A stretch of 23,604 bases of DNA from Candidatus Trichofilum aggregatum (GTDB lineage Bacteria > Chloroflexota > Anaerolineae > Promineifilales > Promineifilaceae), in contig JADJUV010000098.1 of the NCBI GenBank assembly GCA_016716885.1, forward strand, positions 1-23,604, written 5' to 3'. A program made the position numbers and the translations under genes. Every line of letters begins with the position of its first letter. Position 1 is the stretch's first letter. The notes under the pieces were generated by a model. That model was not told the DNA's origin. It searched no databases and was given only the letters and a program-made list of their open reading frames with translations. Shown here one piece after another: positions 7,756 through 13,640 of this stretch.

Positions 7756-8573
7756 TCAGTTTTGTTCCGTGGCTTCAAACTGGCAACTGGCATCAGCTTC
7801 AGCCAGCGGCAATTGTTGTACCACTAACTGGTCGAAACAGAGTTCCGACACCACGCGCACCGCCGACATCATGTAAGCATGGTCGCCACCACAAATTTCG
7901 GCACATACCAGCTTGTAATTACCAATCTCAGTCGGCGTAAACCGTAAATACGTTGTCTTTCCGGGCACTAAATCCTGCTTAACCCGAAATTCTGGCACCC
8001 AGAAAGAATGAAGCACATCGGTAGCTTCCATTTCCAGAACAATGGGCCGGTCAACCGGCAAAATCAAATCCACATTGTTGCGATCATAGGGATCGTCTTC
8101 TATACGAGTCAACGAGCGTTCATTAGCAGGTGCATTCACCCCTAATTCCGGGTAACTAAAGTTCCAGTTCCAGCGTTGCCCTTGCACATGCACAGAAGTT
8201 GGTTGGGTTTCGCCTCGGCATTGGTGATCTCGTTGAGCATACTGACACCCCAGGCCCCAAAAGCAACCACAAGAATCAAGGGCACAACCGTCCACAGAAT
8301 CTCCAAGAGAGTACTGCCATGAACATGATCCCCATCGCCCTCGTCTCCCTCACGCCGCCGAAAAACAATGAGGCCATAAAGCATCATGACAGCAACCAGG
8401 GAAAAGAGGAAAGCAATGACCCAAAAGTGGGCGTTAATCAGGGTATCAATGGAACGGGCCTCAACACTGGCCTGTTGGGGAAGTGGATAACCGACAGTGA
8501 GCAGAAAATAGGCCACAACCGTAACCAGGACAACCAGAACAGAGGCAATAAGAAGATGACGTCTGTAATTCAT
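7756..8573 (-). CDS. ctaC: Cytochrome c oxidase subunit II, interrupted by a one-base frameshift
   Basis: Two overlapping minus-strand frames together make one subunit II. From the ATG at 8573 (AGGA 8 nt upstream) the first frame encodes three hydrophobic segments (about residues 8-27, 50-71 and 88-107) and runs to AEAKPN. The second frame resumes at PTSVHVQGQRWNWNFSYPE and continues through the CuA domain to the stop at 7756. In it HSFWVP and CAEICGGDHAYM supply the CuA ligands His, Cys, Glu, Cys, His and Met. The switch lies in AAACCCAACCAAC near 8200-8208. The 818-bp span is one base short of 273 codons, so a single base is missing. There is no fused cytochrome c domain. It is the first gene of the operon. 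Because an oxidase without CuA would be dead and the rest of the locus is intact, sequencing error is likelier than a true pseudogene. I saw no in-frame slippery heptamer for programmed frameshifting. Confidence 0.85.
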
Positions 8574-8600
8574 GCGACTTTTCCTAAATCTGACTTGATT

Positions 8601-8627
8601 TCTTTTGGCGGTGCTCCCCCCAAAAGA
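8601..8627 (-). promoter_or_regulatory. Leader hairpin of the oxidase operon
   Basis: An 8-bp inverted repeat, TCTTTTGG (8601-8608) and CCAAAAGA (8620-8627), with an 11-nt loop lies in the predicted 5' leader, about 30 nt before the subunit II start. It has no T-run on the minus strand. It may influence mRNA stability or translation; function is not shown. Confidence 0.4.
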
Positions 8628-8681
8628 GATGTTTGGCACTATCAAGGGACGAGTTCGTCTGTAAATTTTATCACAAGTAAC

Positions 8682-8710
8682 ATTTTAGCATAGGGCTATA
8701 GGCCGGGCAA
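8682..8710 (-). promoter_or_regulatory. Sigma70-type promoter of the oxidase operon
   Basis: On the minus strand TTGCCC (8710-8705) and TAAAAT (8687-8682) are separated by exactly 17 nt, and the -10 has the extended form TGCTAAAAT. The predicted start near 8675 gives a leader of about 100 nt before the subunit II ATG. No other gene begins on this strand before it. Confidence 0.6.
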
Positions 8711-8738
8711 AAGCATACGCAGGTCGGCTGTGAAAAGC

Positions 8739-8774
8739 AAGAGAGTGGATAAAATAACCTTTATCCACTCTTTT
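8739..8774. terminator. Bidirectional terminator-like hairpin after the degV gene
   Basis: GAGTGGATAAA (8743-8753) and TTTATCCACTC (8760-8770) form a perfect 11-bp stem with a 6-nt loop. It extends to about 15 bp through the flanking AAGA and TTTT. It lies about 110 nt downstream of the degV stop and upstream of the oxidase promoter, so on the minus strand it would end the sigma/degV transcript (followed by TCTTGCTTTT). Confidence 0.6.
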
Positions 8775-8783
8775 ATAACGATT

Positions 8784-8851
8784 CACCCTCACCCCCGACC
8801 CCTCTCTCGAAACGGGCGAGGGGAGTTGGTTTCCTCTCCCTGGGGTGAGGG
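8784..8851. repeat. REP-like CCCTCACCCC palindromic element
   Basis: CCCTCACCCC (8786-8795) and GGGGTGAGGG (8842-8851) are a perfect 10-bp inverted repeat. Inside is a smaller one, CCCCTC (8799-8804) and GAGGGG (8818-8823). The whole is a nested palindrome in the degV-coxII gap. A shorter related C-rich hairpin occurs at 17415-17437. Both look like members of a dispersed extragenic palindrome family. Confidence 0.55.
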
Positions 8852-8881
8852 CTGTAAGGTACGCTATGTCGTTTTTGGATT

Positions 8882-9730
8882 TTAGGCGTCAGGGATAGCA
8901 ATAACACCCAGCGCACCAGGGCCTAGATTGATAGCTACAGGCAAGGTCAAATCCATCAGTATTTTTTCGCTGGTATTGAACATCTTACTGGCCGTGTTCA
9001 GAAGTTCCTGCGCTTCGGCTGGGGCATTCGCATGAACGACGGCTAGTTTGATCTTCCGATCCCCTATTCTGGCCTTGACAGAGTCCAATAGTTCACCCAG
9101 GGCTTTCTTGCGGGTGCGCACCCGGCTGGCCGGAACGATCAGGCCATCAGCAACTTGCATGATGGGTTTGATGTTAAGGAGTGAAGCAACGGCTGAACGC
9201 AGTGAGCTGACGCGGCCGCCTTTGACGGCATATTCCAGGTTATCAATCATCAGATAGATGACCTGTTCCTGGCGCATTTGCTCCAGGCGGCGCAATATAT
9301 CGGCCGCGGGAATGCCCTGGGCGGCCATGCGGGCGGCTTCTAGGGCCTGGAACCCCTGCCCGGCTGAACCAGATTGGGAGTCATGCAGGTAGAAGCGGCC
9401 GCGATTCGCCAATTCCTTGCCCGCCTGTACGGCTGAGTCATACGTCTTGCTCAATTTCTCACTGATCACCACGGTCAGAATTTCTTCTTCCCCTTCGGCC
9501 AGAATGGACTCATAGACTTCACGGAACTGATAGGGGTTGGGTTGGGACGTTTTAGGGAAATTATGGGACCCAACCGTCTTGGTTTTCTCATAAAACTCAG
9601 CCCGGCTCAGGTTCACGCCAGACAAATATTCTTCGGTGCCAAAATGAATATTGACCGGTATTACATGAATCTTATTTTGTTTAGCCAGTTCGGGCGGAAT
9701 GTCACCGGCATCATCCATCACAATACGCAT
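8882..9730 (-). CDS. DegV-family fatty-acid-binding protein
   Basis: The 282-residue product has the DegV fold signatures: an acidic start (VMDDAGDIPPELA in place of DSTSDLP), TSQPNPYQF (61-69), SEKLSKTY (90-97), HDSQSGSAGQG (116-125), GGRVSS (171-176) and a C-terminal GPGALGVIAI. Proteins of this family (FakB in Gram-positives) hold a single fatty acid for phosphorylation by a FakA kinase; no kinase gene is in the window. The ATG at 9730 has a strong AAGGAGGAA site, so it is well translated. It follows the sigma factor gene by 59 bp on the same strand, with a hairpin between. Two GCGGCCGC palindromes lie inside (9212 and 9395). Confidence 0.92.
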   Translation of the reverse strand: MRIVMDDAGDIPPELAKQNKIHVIPVNIHFGTEEYLSGVNLSRAEFYEKTKTVGSHNFPKTSQPNPYQFREVYESILAEGEEEILTVVISEKLSKTYDSAVQAGKELANRGRFYLHDSQSGSAGQGFQALEAARMAAQGIPAADILRRLEQMRQEQVIYLMIDNLEYAVKGGRVSSLRSAVASLLNIKPIMQVADGLIVPASRVRTRKKALGELLDSVKARIGDRKIKLAVVHANAPAEAQELLNTASKMFNTSEKILMDLTLPVAINLGPGALGVIAIPDA

Positions 9731-9750
9731 AGTTCCTCCTTGCTGATGGC

Positions 9751-9782
9751 TCCACCGATGGCCTTCCCAGGTAATCGGTGGA
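9751..9782. repeat. Hairpin between sigma factor and degV genes
   Basis: TCCACCGAT (9751-9759) and ATCGGTGGA (9774-9782) form a 9-bp perfect stem with a 14-nt loop, starting 8 nt after the sigma factor stop. No T-run follows, so it is more likely a processing or attenuation element than a terminator. Confidence 0.45.
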
Positions 9783-9789
9783 TTATGGT

Positions 9790-10413
9790 TTAACGGCGCC
9801 AGGGTAGGCGAAATAGACTGCGACGCTCTTCGGGCACGGGCTGAGCTGGCTGGGTCTCTACACTGATCTCCTCACGCAAAACCAGCAACGTCCGATGATA
9901 CAAAGATTTGATCGCCCCTTCACTCCGCTCCAAAATTTCGCCGATTTCGGCATTGGAACGACGATCAACAAATTTTAAGATAAGCAATTCCTGTCGGTCA
10001 CGAGGCAAACGGCGGATGGCGTTGTACAAAGCTTCTTTGTGTTCGGCCCATTCCAGAGCTAACTCGGCACTTTCTTCACGAAAATGCCACTGATTCATAT
10101 CATCTAGTGAAATAATCTGCCGCCGGTTCTGATCCCGATGCCAGTTAGCCACCAGATTGCGGGCTATCCGATAAAGCCAGGCTGAAAATGGTACGCCTTG
10201 ATCTTCATAACTGCCAATATGCTGCATCGCCCGCATAAACACACGGGTCGTCAAATCTTCGGCATCGTGGGCATTACTAACGCGGTAGTAGATGTAACTG
10301 TATATTTGTTTGTTGTACGTTTCATAAAGCTGACCGAACGCTTCTTTGTCTGTTTTGGCCCGCTCAATGAGTTGAAGTTCATCCACGTCAGAACCTTTGG
10401 CCTCTACCGGCAC
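9790..10413 (-). CDS. RNA polymerase sigma factor, ECF-like sigma70 family
   Basis: The 207-residue protein has sigma region 2 (about 25-94, with HDAEDLTTRVFMRAMQHI and FSAWLYRIARNLVANWHRD) and region 4 (about 128-181, with LPRDRQELLILKFVDRRSNAEIGEIL followed by EGAIKSLYHRTLLVLRE). Regions 1.1 and 3 are missing, as in group IV sigma factors. A short extra C-terminal tail (about 25 residues ending FRLPWRR) is present. No anti-sigma factor is adjacent; degV follows. The GTG at 10413 lacks a ribosome-binding site. A second GTG at 10386, nine codons in, has AAAGG about 8 nt upstream and may be the true start. It contains no GCGGCCGC site. Regulon unknown. Confidence 0.9.
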   Translation of the reverse strand: MPVEAKGSDVDELQLIERAKTDKEAFGQLYETYNKQIYSYIYYRVSNAHDAEDLTTRVFMRAMQHIGSYEDQGVPFSAWLYRIARNLVANWHRDQNRRQIISLDDMNQWHFREESAELALEWAEHKEALYNAIRRLPRDRQELLILKFVDRRSNAEIGEILERSEGAIKSLYHRTLLVLREEISVETQPAQPVPEERRSLFRLPWRR

Positions 10414-10571
10414 TGTGTAAAACCCATCAGGCGGGTGGTGGTTACGTCACTACCTGAAGTGGGGGAGTATTCGCGCATGAATGGATTGGTCACTGAAGTG
10501 ATAAACCCATTTTTTACGCCCGTCTTGCCAAACAGGTGGAAAACCGTTGGGTAATCAGAGTGTAGAAGTTT

Positions 10572-10600
10572 AGTATAACGTCTGCCTGTGAGTCTGCCAG
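10572..10600 (-). promoter_or_regulatory. Probable promoter of the sigma factor gene
   Basis: Minus-strand CTGGCA (10600-10595) and TATACT (10577-10572) are 17 nt apart. They match the sigma70 consensus at four and five of six positions. The leader to the sigma gene would be about 150 nt. This is moderate evidence, from sequence match only. Confidence 0.4.
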
Positions 10601-10694
10601 TTTGTACAATTATAAGGACTTTGAGCCTGCATCATGGGCATGGCGAGGTGGAACACTTGGTCACAACGGTGTGAACATTCTCGTTTAAGAACGC

Positions 10695-10738
10695 TTGACG
10701 CGAGCCATTTTGCTCGTTATCCTCAATTGTCCAATTGA
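10695..10738 (+). promoter_or_regulatory. Probable promoter with overlapping palindromic operator
   Basis: TTGACG (10695-10700) and TATCCT (10718-10723) are separated by 17 nt. The predicted start falls inside a 16-bp palindrome TCAATTGTCCAATTGA (10723-10738), a typical position for a repressor site. It would drive the deacetylase gene with a leader of about 150 nt. The rest of the 467-bp gap holds the sigma promoter on the other strand and the hairpin at 10772-10802. Confidence 0.4.
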
Positions 10739-10771
10739 TTTTGGTTTGTAACTGTACAGGTGTAGCCTGAG

Positions 10772-10802
10772 CTTGTCGAAGGCGATACTGTGCTTCGACA
10801 AG
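10772..10802. repeat. CTTGTCGAAG hairpin
   Basis: CTTGTCGAAG (10772-10781) and CTTCGACAAG (10793-10802) form a perfect 10-bp stem with an 11-nt loop. The arms belong to a widely seen family of intergenic repeats built on GAGCTTGTCGAAG. It sits in the leader of the deacetylase gene. Confidence 0.5.
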
Positions 10803-10880
10803 TTAAGCCCTCGCTAGCGAGTATAGTTACTTTGGTTTTATCTATGCAGTACTGTGTACCTGGATAGTTGTTAACGCTCT

Positions 10881-12005
10881 ATGATAAACGACAGTTCGCC
10901 GCGTTCCAATTTTGATACGATTGCCCTGGGTGGAGTTGTTCTCTTGCTGTTTTTTTTCATCATCATCGTGATAAATCTATCAACGAATGAGAGAAGACCG
11001 GCTATAGGGGACAATGGCGCGGCCGCGGCCGCGATCTCCCCAACCACCAACCCATTCGCCCAAACCACCGCCGTCATCCCTCCCACCCACACAGCCACGC
11101 CCTTACCCCCACCCTCTACCTGGACCCATACCCCCACCCTGACCCAGGCACCCACCCATACCTTCCCCCCTTTCCCGACGGCTACAAGTACAGAAACGCC
11201 ATCCCCAACCCCAACGTTGCACCCCTCCATTACCCCGGAGCCTACGGCTACCTTTACCCCCATACCCTTGCCTACGCCGAGTGGTATCTATAGCTGGACC
11301 TTACGTGTCCCTATTCTCATGTACCATTACATCAGCACCCCGCCCGAAGATGCGGACATTTACCGGCTCGATCTTTCGGTGGAACCGGCGATGTTCCGGG
11401 CACAAATGCAATATCTGGCGGAGAACGGGTACTCCACCATTGACTTATATGATTTGTCGTTGGCGATTACCAACCAGATAGAATTGCCCGCCAAACCGGT
11501 CATCATTACCCTGGATGATGGTTATGTGGACAATTATTGGTATGCGTTTCCGGTGTTGCAGGAGTTTGGTTTTAAAGCGACGTTTTTTGTCGTGACTGAG
11601 TTTGTGGATAACAATAACCCGAACTATATGAGTTGGGAGATGCTTGAGGCGATGGCGGCCGCGGGGATGCGCATTGAACCCCACAGCAAAAATCATCCTG
11701 ATTTAAGCGGCCGCGAGCGGGATTTTCTCATTTTCCAGATGCTTGGCTCCCAAGAGACCATCGCCGCCCACATTGGCTACACACCACGCTATTTTGCCTA
11801 CCCTGGTGGCCGTTATGATGACACCGCCATGCAAATCTTGGCCGAACTAGGTTACTGGGGGGCCGTAACCACCATGGGCGGTAAATGGCACGGGTTCAAC
11901 GACCGTTTTGAATGGACTCGCGTGCGTGTCCGCCTGACCACTACCTTGCCTGAATATGCTGATTTAGTAGACCCGGCCAACACGTATGGGGGCAAAGCGC
12001 AATAA
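10881..12005 (+). CDS. Membrane-anchored polysaccharide deacetylase (NodB/CE4 family)
   Basis: This 374-residue protein has a short cytoplasmic N-terminus, one membrane helix (about 14-33), a long low-complexity Pro/Thr linker (about 53-134, rich in PTPT and THT units) and a NodB domain from about 142. Metal and catalytic motifs are visible: LDDGY with D212 and D213, EPHSKNHPDLS with H268 and H272, and RYFAYPGGRYDD (303-314). The usual TFDDG reads TLDDG and the HTxxH motif reads HSKNH; both are tolerated in the family. It probably removes N-acetyl groups from a cell-surface glycan on the outer face, held off the membrane by the linker. Residues 47-51 are five alanines encoded by two overlapping GCGGCCGC palindromes. 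The ATG has no clear ribosome-binding site. Confidence 0.88.
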   Translation: MINDSSPRSNFDTIALGGVVLLLFFFIIIVINLSTNERRPAIGDNGAAAAAISPTTNPFAQTTAVIPPTHTATPLPPPSTWTHTPTLTQAPTHTFPPFPTATSTETPSPTPTLHPSITPEPTATFTPIPLPTPSGIYSWTLRVPILMYHYISTPPEDADIYRLDLSVEPAMFRAQMQYLAENGYSTIDLYDLSLAITNQIELPAKPVIITLDDGYVDNYWYAFPVLQEFGFKATFFVVTEFVDNNNPNYMSWEMLEAMAAAGMRIEPHSKNHPDLSGRERDFLIFQMLGSQETIAAHIGYTPRYFAYPGGRYDDTAMQILAELGYWGAVTTMGGKWHGFNDRFEWTRVRVRLTTTLPEYADLVDPANTYGGKAQ

Positions 12006-12085
12006 CCTGAATCCCTCATGTAACGATGCAGCTTCTCCAGAGGGACTAGCGCTCATCACTAAAGTATCTCATGTTGGTATTGTAA

Positions 12086-12181
12086 CTTCTCAATATTTCG
12101 GGGCTGTGGCCGGTCTCCTGACCGAGCCACCAGCGGTCACGGTCAGGAGACCGATTGGATCCACTCCAAGTTATTGAGAAG
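12086..12181. repeat. Nested palindrome, MITE-like
   Basis: The 223-bp gap between convergent genes holds a two-layer palindrome. Outer arms are CTTCTCAATA (12086-12095) and TATTGAGAAG (12172-12181). Inner arms are CGGTCTCCTGACCG (12111-12124) and CGGTCAGGAGACCG (12140-12153), a perfect 14-bp stem around a 15-nt loop. Between inner and outer arms the two sides are partly similar. There is no open frame. It resembles a small non-autonomous palindromic repeat and could also stop transcription from both sides. Confidence 0.65.
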
Positions 12182-12228
12182 GTAGAAATATAGCCTCACA
12201 CAATTATTCAGCAGAATGTGTAGAACTA

Positions 12229-12507
12229 TCACGAGGGTCGCTTAAAAACACAGAAGTAGTTTGTGGCCCAGCGTTTCATCCCGCCTCCCTCTAGCACGAG
12301 TACATCATGGTTCTTACCAATAATGACCGGTTCCATGTGTACCAGTTCCCATCCTTTTTCTCCTAGTTGATTGAGTTCCGGGATCATGAACAGGGGCGAA
12401 AACTTGGGTAAATTTTCCGCGTCTATCAATTCATTATAAAGGCTGTCTGGGTTTTGATTCTGACCATTGGCCTCAAGAAATTTAGTCAAATACTCCCATT
12501 TCTGCAT
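12229..12507 (-). CDS. Small DUF4177-like protein
   Basis: The predicted 92-residue soluble protein starts QKWEYLTKFLEA, contains LNQLGEKGWELVHMEPV (about 45-61) and ends NYFCVFKRPS. That framework (KWEY near the start, LNxLGxxGWELV, and a final beta strand ending FKR) is that of DUF4177, whose function is unknown. I chose the ATG at 12507, preceded by GGAG with 8-nt spacing, over a TTG start 13 codons upstream. It lies alone, convergent with the deacetylase gene and divergent from the dihydrouridine synthase gene. There is no signal peptide or membrane span. Confidence 0.7.
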   Translation of the reverse strand: MQKWEYLTKFLEANGQNQNPDSLYNELIDAENLPKFSPLFMIPELNQLGEKGWELVHMEPVIIGKNHDVLVLEGGGMKRWATNYFCVFKRPS

Positions 12508-12602
12508 CAGTATCTCTCCAATTGGGTTGTCGTCACCTAGTTGCAAGACTCACCCATCTAAATGGCTGTCGTTTCACCAGTAACCTACTGAAGCCCTAAT
12601 TT

Positions 12603-12611
12603 TGGTAGAAT
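12603..12611 (+). promoter_or_regulatory. Extended -10 promoter placing transcription at the dus start codon
   Basis: TGGTAGAAT is an extended -10 element (TGN plus TAGAAT, five of six consensus). The next seven bases lead directly to the ATG at 12618, so transcription should begin at or beside the start codon. No good -35 is present at the right distance, and no Shine-Dalgarno sequence is present, both consistent with a leaderless mRNA. Confidence 0.45.
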
Positions 12612-12617
12612 AGCACA

Positions 12618-13640
12618 ATGGAGAAATTAGAACCTACTTTTTGGGTACGTAATGTACCTGTTTATGGCGATGTGATTTTGTCGCCTATGGCTGGCTACTC
12701 CGATGTGCCGTATCGGGCTATTTGCCGCACCTATGGCTCAGCCATGCAATACACTGAATTTGTTCCTGTTGAGATGCTCCTGGGACGCCCTAACACAACC
12801 TGGCACGCTCTGGATAAAAAACCCGACGAACATCCAGTGGTTTTCCAAATTTTTGGCAGTGATGCCCGACTCATTCTTAAGGCGGCCCAGCGAATTGAAG
12901 CCTGGGGACCCCACATTATTGATGTTAACATGGGCTGTTCTACCCGCCGGGTCAGCGGCCGCGGCGCGGGTGTCGGTATGATGCCTCAACCAGAACTGGT
13001 AGCGGAAACCTTCAGCCTGCTGAGCCAGCATTTGCAACTGCCGATCACGGGCAAGATCCGCCTGGGCTGGGAAGGCCAACAAAACTTCCGCCAAATCGCT
13101 CACATTCTGGAAGATAATGGGGCCTCGTTGGTGGCGATACATGGGCGCACGAAGGAACAAAAGTACACCGGCCAGGCTAATTGGGACGCCATCGCCGAGC
13201 TTAAACAGAGCCTGACCATTCCGGTTGTTGGTAGTGGGGATGTACGCACGCCCGCCGATATTGACCGGATGAAGGCCCACACGGGCTGTGATGCGGTGAT
13301 GGTGGGGCGGGGAGCCGTTGGCAACCCCTGGATTTTTGCCCGACGGGAGCGCGGAGAGTTAACCCCGGAGGAATGGGTGGAAACGGTTCGCCGACATGGT
13401 CAGGAAGTGGTGGCTTACCAGGGGGAAAAATTGGGGCTACCGATGTTTCGTAAACATTTGAAGAAGTATCTGGAGGGTTTGTTGATATTGGCCCCTTTTG
13501 AGGCCCCGTTGCTGCAAGTGCAAACGCTCGAAGCGTTTTGTGGTCTGGTGGATGAGATGGAACAGGTATTGATAGCGGCGGTGGGGGAACGCGGCCGCAT
13601 CGCCCCTCTTATTCTTCTGCCTGAACCAGCTCTGGCCTGA
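12618..13640 (+). CDS. dus: tRNA-dihydrouridine synthase
   Basis: The 340-residue flavoprotein reduces specific uridines in tRNA to dihydrouridine using FMN and NADPH. Signatures seen: LSPMAGYSDVPYR (21-33), FQIFGSDA (76-83), DVNMGCSTRRVSGRGAG (102-118) with catalytic C107, IHGRT (174-178) with H175, and the FMN phosphate loop GSGDV (205-209) followed by VGRGAVGNPWIF (229-240). After the catalytic cysteine the sequence is STRRVSGRGAG rather than the common PVPKVxxxGAG, so it belongs to a divergent subgroup; which uridine it modifies cannot be told. Its 3' end overlaps the kinase gene on the other strand by 32 bp. GCGGCCGC sites at 12955 and 13591 encode Gly-Arg here. Confidence 0.92.
   Translation: MEKLEPTFWVRNVPVYGDVILSPMAGYSDVPYRAICRTYGSAMQYTEFVPVEMLLGRPNTTWHALDKKPDEHPVVFQIFGSDARLILKAAQRIEAWGPHIIDVNMGCSTRRVSGRGAGVGMMPQPELVAETFSLLSQHLQLPITGKIRLGWEGQQNFRQIAHILEDNGASLVAIHGRTKEQKYTGQANWDAIAELKQSLTIPVVGSGDVRTPADIDRMKAHTGCDAVMVGRGAVGNPWIFARRERGELTPEEWVETVRRHGQEVVAYQGEKLGLPMFRKHLKKYLEGLLILAPFEAPLLQVQTLEAFCGLVDEMEQVLIAAVGERGRIAPLILLPEPALA

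Noticed and set aside
8190..8215. Programmed -1 frameshifting in subunit II
   Set aside because: No X XXY YYZ heptamer in the zero frame at the junction, and no family precedent known to me.
10981..11290. Long minus-strand open frame (10871-11263) opposite the deacetylase linker
   Set aside because: It mirrors a Pro/Thr-rich low-complexity linker and yields a Gly/Val-rich product; a shadow of the real gene.
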